A stretch of DNA of 12,371 nucleotides from Acidimicrobiaceae bacterium (GCA_003453695.1 DMNK01000040.1:12569-24939), one strand, 5' to 3'. Counted from the first letter of the stretch, positions 1 through 8,062 are shown. Translations and numbers: made by a program. The notes: generated by a model from the letters alone, not told the origin.

Positions 1-228
1 ATCGACTTCATCGACATGGAGGTGCGGGAGAACCGCGACAAGGTCGCCTCCGCTCTCCGGTCGGCGTTGGCCCGGGACAAGACGAGGACCCAGGTGTTCG
101 ACATCTCCGACCTGGGCCTGGTGGAGATGACCCGCAAGCGCATCTCGGAGGGTCTGGTCGAGGCCCTGTCCACCACCTGCCCGATGTGCGAGGGGCGCGG
201 GATCGTCCTCGACGAGTCGCTGCTGTAG
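1..228 (+). CDS. rne: Ribonuclease E/G family protein, 3' end (partial)
   Basis: Only the last 75 codons are present; the reading frame enters from base 1 and stops at TAG 226-228. The first residues read IDFIDM, followed by ENRDKV, which matches the end of the catalytic DNase I-like region of RNase E/G. Near the C terminus is CPMCEGRG, the CPxCxGxG zinc-link motif by which RNase E/G protomers dimerise in the known enzymes. The enzyme is a single-strand-specific endoribonuclease acting in mRNA decay and rRNA processing in the cytoplasm. The protein ends 14 residues after the first cysteine, with no long C-terminal scaffold, so any extension must be N-terminal, as is usual in actinobacteria. 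It lies 12 bases upstream of rplU, the usual actinobacterial order. The choice between RNase E and RNase G cannot be made from the tail. Confidence 0.93.
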   Translation: MDFIDMEVRENRDKVASALRSALARDKTRTQVFDISDLGLVEMTRKRISEGLVEALSTTCPMCEGRGIVLDESLL

Positions 229-231
229 GAT
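226..231 (+). promoter_or_regulatory. Candidate -10 hexamer TAGGAT upstream of rplU (or AGGA ribosome site)
   Basis: TAGGAT fits the TANNNT form of actinobacterial -10 elements and ends 9 bases before the rplU ATG at 241, so a transcript could start at or near the ATG. Its first three bases are the TAG stop of the RNase E/G gene. The internal AGGA (227-230) could instead serve as a Shine-Dalgarno site 10 bases from the ATG. No good -35 box is visible. The two readings cannot be separated from sequence alone. Confidence 0.4.
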
Positions 232-240
232 CGCACGGTT

Positions 241-561
241 ATGTATGCGGTCGTGAAGGCAGGCGGCAAGCAGGAGCTCGTGGCCGAGGGCCAGCAGCTC
301 CGCGTCGAGCTCGTGGGCGCCCCCGAAGGTGCCGAGGTGCAGCTCGACCCGGTGCTCGTCGTCGACGACGACCGGGTGCTGGCCACCCCTGCCGACCTGG
401 CCGGGGTGGTCGTCCAGGCCACGGTGGTGGGCGAGGAGCTGGGCCCCAAGATCCGGGGGTTCACCTACGCGGCCAAGACCCGCCACCGCCGGCGCTGGGG
501 GCACCGCCAGCGCTACAGCACCGTGCAGATCACGTCCATCAGCCTTCCCAGAAGCCGCTGA
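241..561 (+). CDS. rplU: 50S ribosomal protein L21
   Basis: A 106-residue protein, normal length for bL21. It begins [11 protein letters not shown], the nearly invariant L21 N terminus, and contains the late [21 protein letters not shown] segment (split here around residues 76-95), the basic RNA-binding signature that ends in the YSTVQIT strand. L21 binds 23S rRNA in the large subunit and contacts L20. The start is the ATG at 241, which places the family N terminus exactly. It lies between the RNase E/G gene and rpmA, with a 28-base gap to rpmA, consistent with a two-gene ribosomal-protein transcript. The C terminus SLPRSR runs a few residues past the usual end. Identification is secure. Confidence 0.97.
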   Translation: MYAVVKAGGKQELVAEGQQLRVELVGAPEGAEVQLDPVLVVDDDRVLATPADLAGVVVQATVVGEELGPKIRGFTYAAKTRHRRRWGHRQRYSTVQITSISLPRSR

Positions 562-589
562 GGGCGGCGGCCGGAACCAAGGAGCACCC

Positions 590-844
590 ATGTCCAAGAC
601 CAAAGGCGGCGGCTCGACCCGCAACGGCCGCGACTCCCAGTCCCAACGTCTCGGCGTGAAGGTCTTCGACGGCACGAGCGTGCTGGCGGGCGCCATCCTG
701 GTGCGCCAGCGCGGCACCCGCTTCCATCCCGGGACCAACGTCGGCAAGGGCGGGGACGACACGCTCTTCGCCACCGCCGCCGGCACGGTGAAGTTCGGCA
801 ACCGCAAGGGCCGCCGGCTGGTGGACGTCCACCCCGAGGGCTGA
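590..844 (+). CDS. rpmA: 50S ribosomal protein L27
   Basis: An 84-residue protein, normal for bL27. The start at ATG 590 gives [20 protein letters not shown], the conserved N-terminal tail that reaches the peptidyl-transferase centre in the mature ribosome. It continues with [24 protein letters not shown] and [12 protein letters not shown], all strongly conserved. A clear Shine-Dalgarno AAGGAG (579-584) sits 5 bases before the ATG, one of the few strong ones in the window. There is no Firmicutes-type N-terminal pro-peptide: the tail motif follows the start Met directly. It follows rplU by 28 bases and is probably cotranscribed. A small GC hairpin follows the stop codon. Confidence 0.97.
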   Translation: MSKTKGGGSTRNGRDSQSQRLGVKVFDGTSVLAGAILVRQRGTRFHPGTNVGKGGDDTLFATAAGTVKFGNRKGRRLVDVHPEG

Positions 845-848
845 CGCC

Positions 849-868
849 GGCGGGCGACACCGCCCGTT
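849..868 (+). terminator. Candidate hairpin after rpmA
   Basis: CGGGCG (851-856), loop ACAC, CGCCCG (861-866) form a perfect 6-bp stem that can be extended by two G-U pairs, beginning a few bases after the rpmA stop. Only TTCC follows, with no U-tract, so this is at best a weak or actinobacterial-type terminator or a 3'-end stabiliser. It lies in the 107-base gap before obgE, which is otherwise empty except for the obgE promoter candidate. Confidence 0.35.
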
Positions 869-939
869 CCACCCCGGACGGCGAGCGCCGCTCCCCGAGC
901 GATTTTCCCAGCGTCACCAGGCAATTCGCCTTCGACCGG

Positions 940-945
940 TACCAT
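940..945 (+). promoter_or_regulatory. Candidate -10 hexamer TACCAT for leaderless obgE
   Basis: TACCAT matches TANNNT and is followed by the six bases CGACGC and then the obgE GTG at 952. That spacing puts the expected transcription start at the start codon. No Shine-Dalgarno sequence precedes this GTG, which fits leaderless translation. I see no convincing -35 box. Confidence 0.5.
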
Positions 946-951
946 CGACGC

Positions 952-2334
952 GTGCCCGCCTTCGTCGACGAAGCGCAGATTCACGCCAAGGCCGGCGACG
1001 GGGGAGCGGGCGCCGTCTCCTTCCGTCGCGAGGCCCATGTGGCGCGCGGCGGCCCCGATGGTGGCGACGGCGGCCGCGGTGGAGACGTCTGGCTGGAGGC
1101 ATCGGTCAACGAGGCGTCGCTGCTCGGTTTCCGCGACCATCCCCATCGCCGGGCCGGCGACGGCGGTCACGGCCGGGGCAACAAGCGCCGCGGCGCAGCC
1201 GGCGCCGACCTGGTGGTGCCGGTGCCGGTGGGAACGGTGGTGCGCGGCCCGGGCGGCGTGCTGCTGGCCGACCTCGACCGACCCGGGGACCGCGTCCTCG
1301 TGGCCGGCGGCGGGCGCGGCGGTGGGGGGAACGCCAGGTTCCTCGCCAACCGCCGCCGGGCGCCGGCCTTCGCCGAGCAGGGCGAGAAGGGCGAGGAGCG
1401 CTGGCTCGACCTGGAGTTGAAGCTGGCCGCCGACGTGGCCCTGGTGGGACTGCCCAACGCCGGGAAGAGCACGCTCATCGCCCGCATCTCGGCGGCCAAG
1501 CCCAAGATCGCCGACTACCCCTTCACCACGCTCGAGCCCCATCTCGGCGTCGTGCGCGTCGGGCGGCCCGGCGACGAGACCGAGTTCGTGGTGGCCGACG
1601 TGCCGGGCCTGGTGGAGGGCGCTGCCGAAGGGCGGGGCCTCGGACACCGCTTCCTTCGCCACGTGGAGCGAGCCCGGGTCCTCGTCGTGCTCCTCGACGT
1701 CGCCGCACTCGAAGGTCGGTCCACCGCCGAGCAGCAGCGGGTTCTCCTCGACGAGCTGGCCCGGTACCGGCCCGAGCTGCTCGAGCGTCCCCGTCTCGTG
1801 GTGGAGTCCAAGGCCGACCTGCTCGGCCCCGCCGAGCATGCCGAGAAGCCCGACATCGACGACGGTGCTCATGCGCTTCGGGTCTCGGCGGTGACGGGAC
1901 AGGGCGTGGACGAGCTCGTCGGCCGCCTGGCGGTGATGGTGGCCGAGGCCCGGGAAGCCGAGGTCGCCGCCGCCGAGGGGCCGATCGTGGTGCACCGTCC
2001 ATTGGGCGACACGGCGATCGACGTGTCCCGCCTCGACGACGGGTCGTTCTTGGTGGAGGGGCGCGCCGCGCTCCGGGCGGTGGCGTTGTCCGACCTGACC
2101 GACGACGACGCCCTGGCCGTCGTCCAGCAGCGACTGCGCCGCCTCGGGGTGGAGCGAGCGCTGCGTCGGGCCGGCATCCGAGACGGTGACACGGTCCACG
2201 TGGGCGAGCTGGGCTTCACCTACGAGTCCGAAGGCGGGGCACTGAACGCAGCCGCCGACGTCGAGGCGTCGAGCCGACAGCCGGGCGGGCCCCGGCGCAC
2301 GACGGCGGCCGAGCGCAAAGGAACGGCGTCGTGA
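952..2334 (+). CDS. obgE: Obg-family GTPase (CgtA/ObgE)
   Basis: 460 residues, in the usual range for actinobacterial Obg. Three regions are visible: the glycine-rich Obg fold (about 1-157, with [20 protein letters not shown] and [12 protein letters not shown]); the G domain (about 160-330) with G1 GLPNAGKST at 166-174, switch FTT at 191-193, G3 DVPG at 216-219, G4 SKAD at 286-289 and G5 SAV; and a C-terminal OCT-type domain ending [15 protein letters not shown], then a short polar tail. Obg proteins bind the 50S subunit and act in ribosome assembly and the stringent response. G4 has Ser where Asn is usual (NKxD). The GTG at 952 gives the family N terminus ([15 protein letters not shown]). 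Its TGA overlaps the proB GTG by four bases. Confidence 0.96.
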   Translation: MPAFVDEAQIHAKAGDGGAGAVSFRREAHVARGGPDGGDGGRGGDVWLEASVNEASLLGFRDHPHRRAGDGGHGRGNKRRGAAGADLVVPVPVGTVVRGPGGVLLADLDRPGDRVLVAGGGRGGGGNARFLANRRRAPAFAEQGEKGEERWLDLELKLAADVALVGLPNAGKSTLIARISAAKPKIADYPFTTLEPHLGVVRVGRPGDETEFVVADVPGLVEGAAEGRGLGHRFLRHVERARVLVVLLDVAALEGRSTAEQQRVLLDELARYRPELLERPRLVVESKADLLGPAEHAEKPDIDDGAHALRVSAVTGQGVDELVGRLAVMVAEAREAEVAAAEGPIVVHRPLGDTAIDVSRLDDGSFLVEGRAALRAVALSDLTDDDALAVVQQRLRRLGVERALRRAGIRDGDTVHVGELGFTYESEGGALNAAADVEASSRQPGGPRRTTAAERKGTAS

Positions 2335-3470
2335 CGCAGGCGACGCCGGTCGCCGGCGACAATCGGACCGTCGTCGTGAAGATCGGTTCGTCGTCGCTCA
2401 CCGACACGAGCGCCGACGGCGCCGCCCACGGCGGCATCCGCCTGGCCGCTGTCGAGAAGCTCTGCTCCGAGGCGGCGGAACTGCGCGCCGAGGGGCACAG
2501 CGTCGTGCTCGTGAGCTCGGGTGCCATCGCCGCCGGTTGGGCTGCGCTCGGCGGCGGGCCCCGCCCGTCGGATCCCGTCGTCCTGCAAGCGGTCGCCGCC
2601 GTCGGCCAACACCGTCTCATGCGCGTGTACGACGACGCCCTCGGCCGGCGGGGGCTGCACGTGGGGCAGGTGCTCCTGGCGCCGCTCGACTTCGCCCATC
2701 GCCAGCAGTACCTGCACGCCCGCCAGACCCTGGCCAACCTCCTGCAGCTCGGCGTGGTGCCCGTCGTGAACGAGAACGACGCCACCTCGGACGACGAGAT
2801 CCGTTTCGGCGACAACGACCGCCTGGCCGCGCTCGTGGCCCATCTGGTGGCCGCCGACCTGCTCGTGCTCCTCACCGACACCGCCGGGCTCCATTCCGCC
2901 GACCCCCGCACCAGCGCCGAGGCGTCGCTCATCGAGGAGGTGGTCGAGGTCGACCACGTGCTCGAAGCGGTGGCCGGTGGTGCGGGCACCGTGGTGGGGA
3001 GCGGCGGCATGGTCTCGAAGTTGGCGGCCGCCAAGATGGCGTCGTGGTCGGGTGTGCCCACGGTCATCGCCGACGCCGGCCGGCCCGGGGTGCTCCGAGC
3101 CGCCCTCGACGGCGAGCCCGGGACGGGCACGGTGTTCCGGGCGCGGGGGCGGCGACTCCCGGCGCGCAAGCTGTGGATCGCCTTCGCCTTGGCGCCGAAC
3201 GGCGTGCTGCGGGTGGACGACGGGGCGCGCCGGGCGCTGGTGGAAGCGGAAGCGTCGCTGCTGCCCGCCGGGATCACCGGTGTCGAAGGGCGGTTCGCCC
3301 CCGACGACGCCGTCGAGATCATCGGCCCCGACGGGGTCGTCTTCGCCAAGGGGCTGGCTCGCCATTCCGCCGAACTGGTGTCGTCGTGGGCCGGCCGTCG
3401 CACGAGCGAACTGCCCGAGGGCACCGCGCACGAGGTCGTCCATCGCGACGACCTCGTCGTGCTGGTCTGA
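2331..3470 (+). CDS. proB: Glutamate 5-kinase
   Basis: 379 residues. It phosphorylates glutamate to glutamyl 5-phosphate, the first and proline-inhibited step of proline synthesis. The amino-acid-kinase domain spans about 12-265: KIGSS (17-21), [12 protein letters not shown] (59-70), VVNENDA (145-151), FGDNDRLAA (159-167), LLTDTAGL (180-187) and the [13 protein letters not shown] segment (223-235), where the family usually has GTGGM.TK. A C-terminal PUA domain covers about 278-360, as in full-length bacterial ProB. GTG 2331 overlaps the obgE stop (GTGA), and AAAGGA at 2317-2322 lies 7 bases upstream, so both coupling and direct initiation are possible. proA follows after 89 bases. Confidence 0.96.
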   Translation: MTQATPVAGDNRTVVVKIGSSSLTDTSADGAAHGGIRLAAVEKLCSEAAELRAEGHSVVLVSSGAIAAGWAALGGGPRPSDPVVLQAVAAVGQHRLMRVYDDALGRRGLHVGQVLLAPLDFAHRQQYLHARQTLANLLQLGVVPVVNENDATSDDEIRFGDNDRLAALVAHLVAADLLVLLTDTAGLHSADPRTSAEASLIEEVVEVDHVLEAVAGGAGTVVGSGGMVSKLAAAKMASWSGVPTVIADAGRPGVLRAALDGEPGTGTVFRARGRRLPARKLWIAFALAPNGVLRVDDGARRALVEAEASLLPAGITGVEGRFAPDDAVEIIGPDGVVFAKGLARHSAELVSSWAGRRTSELPEGTAHEVVHRDDLVVLV

Positions 3471-3506
3471 ACCGTCCACCCGCCGTCGCACCGGCTCGTC
3501 CGGCAG

Positions 3507-3529
3507 CTCGACGCCGGCGGCCCGTCGAG
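3507..3529 (+). other. Intercistronic inverted repeat between proB and proA
   Basis: CTCGACG (3507-3513) and CGTCGAG (3523-3529) form a perfect 7-bp stem around a 9-base GC loop inside the 89-base proB-proA gap. No U-tract follows. It may be an mRNA-stability or partial-termination element, or a dyad bound by a protein; chance formation is also plausible at this GC content. I see no promoter-like hexamer in the gap. Confidence 0.3.
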
Positions 3530-3559
3530 TCGCCGTGGTGGCGCACCGCGCCCTGGAGC

Positions 3560-4807
3560 ATGGGCTCAGCCGGTATCGAGGCACTCGGACGGCGCGCCCG
3601 TGATGCGTCGACGTCGCTGGCCACGGCCACCACGGCGGCCAAGGACAGCGCCCTGCGACTGGCGGCCGAGCTGCTGGAGCAAGGCGCGGCCGAGATCCTG
3701 GCCGCCAATGCCGCCGACGTGGAGCGGGCCGAGGCCGGGGACGCCGGAGAGACGGCGCTCGACCGCCTGCGGCTGACCGAGGCCCGGGTCACGGCCATGG
3801 CCGACGGACTGCGCCAGGTGGCGGGGTTGGCCGACCCGGTGGGCGAGGTCACCGAAGGCGGGCTCCGCCCCAACGGCCTGCGGGTGGAACGGGTGCGGGT
3901 CCCCCTCGGGGTGGTGGGCATCATCTACGAGAACCGCCCCAACGTGACGAGCGACGCCGCCGGGCTGTGCCTCAAGGCAGGCAACGCCACCATGCTGCGC
4001 GGCTCGTCGAGCGCGCTGGAGTCCAACAAGGCGGTGGTGGCCGCCCTGCGAGAAGGACTGTCCAAAGCGGGGCTCCCCGCTGACGCCGTGGTCCTCGTCG
4101 AGGACACCAGCCACGAAGCCGCCGTGGAATTCATGCAACTGGACGGCGTCATCGACTGCCTCGTCCCCCGGGGCGGGCGGTCGCTGCTCGAGTCGGTGCG
4201 GGCCAACGCCAGCGTGCCCGTCGTGATCGACGGCGACGGCAACTGTCACGTCTACGTCGACGAGAGCGCCGATCCGGACATGGCCCTCGCCATCGTGGTG
4301 AACGCCAAGACCCAGCGCCCGGGCGTGTGCAACGCCGCCGAGACGCTCCTCGTGCACCGCGCCGTCGCACCGGCCTTCTTGCCCCGCGCCGCCGAGGCGC
4401 TGGCCGGAGTCGAGCTGGTGGGCGACGAAGGGGCGCGTGCCTGTGTGCCGGCCATGGGCCCTGCCACCGACGACGATTTCGCCACCGAGTTCCTGGCCCT
4501 CAAGCTGGCCGTGGGTGTGGTCGACGACCTGGCCGGGGCCATCGCCCACATCGCCCGCTTCGGCTCGGGCCATTCCGAAGCCATCGTGACCAGTGACGTC
4601 GCCAGTGCCGAGCGGTTCTGCCGTGAGGTCGACGCCGCCGCCGTGCTCGTGAACGCCTCCACCCGCTTCATCGACGGCGGGGAGCTCGGTCTCGGAGCAG
4701 AGGTCGGCATCTCCACGCAGAAGCTGCACGCCCGCGGTCCGATGGGTCTGCGCGAGCTCACGTGCGTCAAGTGGGTCGTGCGCGGCGACGGGCAGATCCG
4801 GCGGTGA
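3560..4807 (+). CDS. proA: Glutamate-5-semialdehyde dehydrogenase (gamma-glutamyl phosphate reductase)
   Basis: 415 residues, the family's normal length. It reduces glutamyl 5-phosphate with NADPH to glutamate semialdehyde, the step after ProB. Visible signatures are [17 protein letters not shown] (114-130), [14 protein letters not shown] (137-150), LVPRGG (201-206), the catalytic-cysteine segment [12 protein letters not shown] with Cys257, and FGSGHSEAI (334-342). The C-terminal [20 protein letters not shown] region (367-386) and [10 protein letters not shown] complete the fold. ATG 3560 is the only ordinary start between the proB stop and the conserved region; GGAG lies only one base upstream, too close to be a good ribosome site. 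The TGA overlaps the GTG of the next gene (GTGA), suggesting coupling to the MoxR gene. Confidence 0.96.
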   Translation: MGSAGIEALGRRARDASTSLATATTAAKDSALRLAAELLEQGAAEILAANAADVERAEAGDAGETALDRLRLTEARVTAMADGLRQVAGLADPVGEVTEGGLRPNGLRVERVRVPLGVVGIIYENRPNVTSDAAGLCLKAGNATMLRGSSSALESNKAVVAALREGLSKAGLPADAVVLVEDTSHEAAVEFMQLDGVIDCLVPRGGRSLLESVRANASVPVVIDGDGNCHVYVDESADPDMALAIVVNAKTQRPGVCNAAETLLVHRAVAPAFLPRAAEALAGVELVGDEGARACVPAMGPATDDDFATEFLALKLAVGVVDDLAGAIAHIARFGSGHSEAIVTSDVASAERFCREVDAAAVLVNASTRFIDGGELGLGAEVGISTQKLHARGPMGLRELTCVKWVVRGDGQIRR

Positions 4808-5823
4808 GCGTCCCCGACGACCACGCCGCCGCGGCGGCCGGGAGCGGCGGCATCCAGGGACCGCTCGGGTTTCCCGACCCGGGCCCGCCCCGCTTCGACT
4901 CGGTCGCCGACGTGCGGGACCGGCTGGCCCAGGCCGGCTACCTGGCGGACGACGGGATGGCGGGGGTCGTCCATCTCGCCGACAGGCTGGCCAAGCCGGT
5001 GCTGGTGGAGGGACCGGCCGGGACGGGGAAGACGGAGCTGGCCAAGTCGGTGGCCCGCGTCACCGCCAGCCGCCTCATCCGCCTCCAGTGCTACGAGGGG
5101 CTGGACGAGTCGAAGGCGCTGTACGAATGGAACTACCGCAAGCAGCTGTTGCGCATCCAGGCCCAGCAGGTGGTGGACGACGACGACCCCCTGGCGTCGG
5201 GCGCCGGCAGGGGAGCGGCGCGGACATGGCACGAGTTGGAGGAGGACATCTTCTCCGAGGAGTTCCTCCTCACCCGGCCCCTCCTCGAGGCCATCCGCAC
5301 CGGCGAGCCCGTGGTGCTGCTCATCGACGAGGTCGACCGGGTGGAGCTCGAGACCGAGGCGTTGCTGCTCGAGGTGCTCTCCGACTACCAGGTGTCGATC
5401 CCCGAGCTGGGCACGGTGCGGGCCGAACGCATCCCCATGGTGTTCCTCACCTCCAACAACACCCGCGAGCTGTCCGAAGCCCTGAAGCGCCGCTGCCTCT
5501 ATCTGCACCTCGACTACCCCAGCCTCGAGCGCGAGCGCGAGATCGTGCTCACCCGGGTGCCCGGTGTGTCCGAGGAGCTCGCCGACCAGGTTGCCCGCAT
5601 CGTGCGCTCGCTTCGCACGCTCGAGCTCAAGAAGTACCCGTCGGTGTCGGAGACCCTCGACTGGGCCCGGACCCTGGTGGTGCTGGGGGTGGAGTCCGTC
5701 GACGCCGAGCAGGCCAAGGCGACCTTGCACGTGCTGCTCAAGTACCGAAGCGACTTGGAACGCGCCGCCAAGGAGCTGTCCATGGGCGAGGGCGACGCCA
5801 ACCGCACCGCCCGGCACGCCTGA
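4804..5823 (+). CDS. MoxR-type AAA+ ATPase
   Basis: 339 residues. The AAA+ domain has Walker [10 protein letters not shown] (70-78), Walker [10 protein letters not shown] (171-179), sensor-1 LTSNNT (215-220) and an arginine-finger segment ALKRRC (226-231), followed by the lid region with [13 protein letters not shown] (277-289), typical of MoxR proteins. The first ~30 residues are low-complexity Ala/Gly/Pro. GTG 4804 overlaps the proA stop, and the conserved domain begins well after it. MoxR ATPases work with VWA-domain partners as chaperones that insert metal cofactors or remodel protein complexes; the VWA gene follows 41 bases downstream. From recall, M. tuberculosis Rv2426c holds the same place beside proA, so the link appears conserved, but the client protein is unknown. 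No Mo-hydroxylase (CoxL-type) gene is in the window. Confidence 0.9.
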   Translation: MSVPDDHAAAAAGSGGIQGPLGFPDPGPPRFDSVADVRDRLAQAGYLADDGMAGVVHLADRLAKPVLVEGPAGTGKTELAKSVARVTASRLIRLQCYEGLDESKALYEWNYRKQLLRIQAQQVVDDDDPLASGAGRGAARTWHELEEDIFSEEFLLTRPLLEAIRTGEPVVLLIDEVDRVELETEALLLEVLSDYQVSIPELGTVRAERIPMVFLTSNNTRELSEALKRRCLYLHLDYPSLEREREIVLTRVPGVSEELADQVARIVRSLRTLELKKYPSVSETLDWARTLVVLGVESVDAEQAKATLHVLLKYRSDLERAAKELSMGEGDANRTARHA

Positions 5824-5864
5824 GGCCGCTCGGCGGCGCCAGGCGAGACGACGCACCCCCGGCT

Positions 5865-7316
5865 GTGCTCGACGTCCTCACCGGTTTCGTGACCGAGCTG
5901 CGGGCCGCCGGGCTGCCGGTGTCCATGACCGAGGCCATCGACGCCGCCGAGGCGGTCCACCACATCCCGCTCGAGGACCGCCAGGCCCTCAAGTACGCCC
6001 TGGCCGCCACGCTGGTGAAGTCCTCGGCCCACTGGAAGGCCTTCGAGACCGCCTTCGAGGTCTACTTCGCGGTGCGAGGCCCCCAGCACGGCGGCGACGG
6101 CACGGACGGCCTCGACGAGGAGGCCCCCGGGGACCTCGACCGTGACGACGAAGCCACCGGCGAGGGCGCCGGACTGGGCCGGGGGCGGGGCGGCGGCGGG
6201 GGGGAGCCGCTGTCGGCCGAGGAGCTCGCCGAGATGCTGTTCCGGGCGCTCAAGTCGGCCAATACCGCCCAGGTGGCGGCGCTGGCCCGCCAGGCGGTGA
6301 CCCGGTACGCGGGCATGGAACCGGGCCGGCCGGTGGGCGGGACCTACTACCTGTACCGGACGCTGCGGAACCTGGACCTCGACGGGCTGTTGCAGCGGTT
6401 GCTGGAGGCGGCCCGCCAAGAGGCGGGCGGCGAGCTCACCCCGCTCGAGGAGCGCCTCGCCACCGACGAATTCCGGTCCCGCCTCGACCGTCTGCGGCGC
6501 GAGCTCGAGGACGAGATCCGCCGCCGTCTGGTGGCCGACAGGGGTGCGGAGGCACTGGCCCGGTCGTTGCGCAAGCCCTTGCCCGAGGACGTGGACTTCA
6601 TGCACGCCACCCGCGAGGAGCTCACCGCCTTGCGCCGGGCCATCCACCCCCTCACCCGCAAGCTGGCCGTGCGCCTGGCCCGCAAGCGCCGTCACGGGCG
6701 CAAGGGCGCCCTCGACTTCCGCTCCACGGTGCGTCATTCGCTCTCGACGGGCGGTGTGCCCGTCGATCCCAAGTTCCGCTATCCGCGCCCGGCCAAGCCC
6801 GAGATCTTCGTGGTGGCCGACATCTCGGGATCGGTCGCCTCCTTCGCCCGCTTCACCTTGCACCTCGTGTACGCCATCGCCTCGCAGTTCTCCAAGGTGC
6901 GCAGCTTCGTGTTCATCGACGGCATCGACGAGGTCACCCCCTTCTTCGAAGGGGTGGACGACGTGGCCGAGGCGCTCCATCGCATCAACACGGAGGCCGA
7001 CGTGGTCTGGGTGGACGGGCACTCCGACTACGGCCACGCCTTGTCGGTGTTCTGGGAGCGCTGGGGTGAGGAGATCACGCCGCGCACGAGCGTGCTGCTC
7101 CTCGGAGACGCCCGCAACAACTACCACGCCAGCCAGGCGTGGGTCCTCCAGGAGATGCGGCACCGCGCCCGCCACGTCTACTGGCTGAACCCCGAGCCAC
7201 GCGCCTACTGGGGCACCGGCGACTCCATCCTGGACGAGTACGGCGTGCACTGCGACGCCGTCTACGAGTGCCGCAACCTCCGCCAGCTCGAGCAATTCGT
7301 CTCCGAACTGGCGTGA
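5865..7316 (+). CDS. CoxE-like VWA domain-containing protein
   Basis: 483 residues. The N-terminal part (1-70, LTGFVTELRAAGLPVSMTEA) matches the start of CoxE-like proteins. A Gly/Asp/Glu-rich linker follows (73-114), then an Arg/Glu-rich helical middle (about 116-290). The C-terminal VWA domain (about 311-480) has an intact MIDAS start DISGS (319-323), HSDYG (386-390) and LLLGDARNNYH (411-421). No signal peptide or membrane segment is seen, so it is likely cytoplasmic. It should partner the preceding MoxR ATPase, as CoxD/CoxE do in CO dehydrogenase maturation, but the substrate here is unknown. GTG 5865 is the only ordinary start in frame near the conserved N terminus; no Shine-Dalgarno site is visible. 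The linker is encoded by a G-rich tract containing a 7-G run; the frame is conserved on both sides. Confidence 0.88.
   Translation: MLDVLTGFVTELRAAGLPVSMTEAIDAAEAVHHIPLEDRQALKYALAATLVKSSAHWKAFETAFEVYFAVRGPQHGGDGTDGLDEEAPGDLDRDDEATGEGAGLGRGRGGGGGEPLSAEELAEMLFRALKSANTAQVAALARQAVTRYAGMEPGRPVGGTYYLYRTLRNLDLDGLLQRLLEAARQEAGGELTPLEERLATDEFRSRLDRLRRELEDEIRRRLVADRGAEALARSLRKPLPEDVDFMHATREELTALRRAIHPLTRKLAVRLARKRRHGRKGALDFRSTVRHSLSTGGVPVDPKFRYPRPAKPEIFVVADISGSVASFARFTLHLVYAIASQFSKVRSFVFIDGIDEVTPFFEGVDDVAEALHRINTEADVVWVDGHSDYGHALSVFWERWGEEITPRTSVLLLGDARNNYHASQAWVLQEMRHRARHVYWLNPEPRAYWGTGDSILDEYGVHCDAVYECRNLRQLEQFVSELA
6176..6204 (+). other. G-quadruplex-type G-rich tract in the VWA gene
   Basis: On the coding strand there are G runs of 3, 5, 4 and 7 bases (6176-6178, 6181-6185, 6187-6190, 6198-6204) separated by loops of 2, 1 and 7 bases. 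This meets the usual four-run quadruplex pattern. It encodes the glycine-rich linker of the VWA protein. The 7-G run is also a place where slippage or assembly error could change the frame. Confidence 0.45.
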
Positions 7317-8020
7317 GCTCACCGGTCCCGGCCTCGGTGCGGATGACTCCCGAGCGCACCGACTCGAGCACCCGCCTGGTGCTCGTGCGCCACGGTGAGG
7401 CGGCATGTCACCTGCGAGGGGTGGTCGGGGGACCAGGCGGCTGCACAGGCCTGTCCGAGCTCGGCGTCCAGCAGGCGCAGTCCCTGCGGCGCCGTCTCGA
7501 GGAGACCGGTGAGCTGTCGGGCGCCTCCGCCCTGTACGCCAGTGTGCTGACGCGCGCCGTGCAGACGGCGTCGGTCATCGGCCCGGCGGTGGGCTCGGGG
7601 ATGCTCGGGATCGTCGAGGACAGCCAGCTGTGCGAGCTGCACCCCGGCGACGCCGACGGTCTCAGCTGGGAGGAGTTCAGGCTGACCTACGGCGAGCCCG
7701 ACTGGGACGTCGACCCCGACACCCCGGTGGCGCCCGGGGGCGAGAGCTGGACCGGCTTCGTGGCCCGGGCCGCCGAGGCGCTCTCCTCGCTGGCCCGGCG
7801 CCACCGTGGCGAGGAGGCGGTGGTGGTGTGCCACGCCGGGGTGATCGAAGCGGCCATGTTGCGATTCCTGCCCGTCGACGGGAGCCGGCGCCGGCTCGGG
7901 CTGCGCACCAGCTACGTGTCGCTCACCGAGTTCGAGCTCACGGGGCCCGACGTCGAGGGGACGCAGTCCGGGGACTGGCGCCTGCTGCGCTACAACGACG
8001 CCGCCCATCTTCCCGGCTGA
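7313..8020 (+). CDS. Histidine phosphatase family protein (phosphoglycerate mutase-like)
   Basis: 235 residues from GTG 7313. Family signatures are LVLVRHGEA with catalytic His27, SVLTRAVQTA with Arg81, a likely proton-donor Glu108 in CELHPGDADGLSWEEF, and VVVCHAGVIEA with the second active-site His174. The fold suits a phosphomonoesterase or mutase acting through a phospho-histidine, with the substrate unknown. Two starts are possible: GTG 7313, which overlaps the VWA stop as GTGA and adds a stretch with G/C-rich third positions, or ATG 7343 (225 residues), closer to the usual N terminus. I prefer 7313 because the same overlap recurs in this window. M. tuberculosis has a histidine phosphatase (GpgP) next to rsfS, but the position differs here, so that name is not transferred. 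Confidence 0.88.
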   Translation: MSSPVPASVRMTPERTDSSTRLVLVRHGEAACHLRGVVGGPGGCTGLSELGVQQAQSLRRRLEETGELSGASALYASVLTRAVQTASVIGPAVGSGMLGIVEDSQLCELHPGDADGLSWEEFRLTYGEPDWDVDPDTPVAPGGESWTGFVARAAEALSSLARRHRGEEAVVVCHAGVIEAAMLRFLPVDGSRRRLGLRTSYVSLTEFELTGPDVEGTQSGDWRLLRYNDAAHLPG

Positions 8021-8027
8021 CCGAACC

Positions 8028-8062
8028 TGCCCGCTGGGCACCGGTCGTCGCCGCCGGCGACG
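8028..8062. terminator. Candidate bidirectional terminator between convergent genes
   Basis: The 42-base gap between the phosphatase stop and the aroG stop holds two perfect hairpins: TGCCC-GCT-GGGCA (8028-8040) and CGTCGCC-GCC-GGCGACG (8046-8062). The second ends directly beside the aroG stop codon. Neither has a U-tract, as is common for actinobacterial terminators. Their position between convergent genes supports a role in ending transcription from both sides. Confidence 0.5.

Noticed and set aside
2537..3559. Upstream extension of the proA frame through proB
   Set aside because: The extra residues are Arg/Ala/Pro-rich shadow sequence over proB; ProA similarity starts at ATG 3560.
2220..3584. 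Minus-strand open frames opposite proB
   Set aside because: Complement of a conserved kinase gene; long stop-free antisense frames are expected at this GC content.
3565..4803. Possible frameshift or truncation in proA given the poor ribosome site
   Set aside because: All family motifs, including catalytic Cys257, are in one frame and the length is normal.
4804..7316. CO dehydrogenase (cox) accessory cluster
   Set aside because: CoxD/CoxE-like partners are present but no CoxM, CoxS or CoxL gene is in the window and the context is proline synthesis.
5514..7406. Minus-strand open frame of about 630 codons
   Set aside because: It lies opposite the 3' end of the moxR gene and the VWA gene, both with intact catalytic motifs, and has no recognisable domain.
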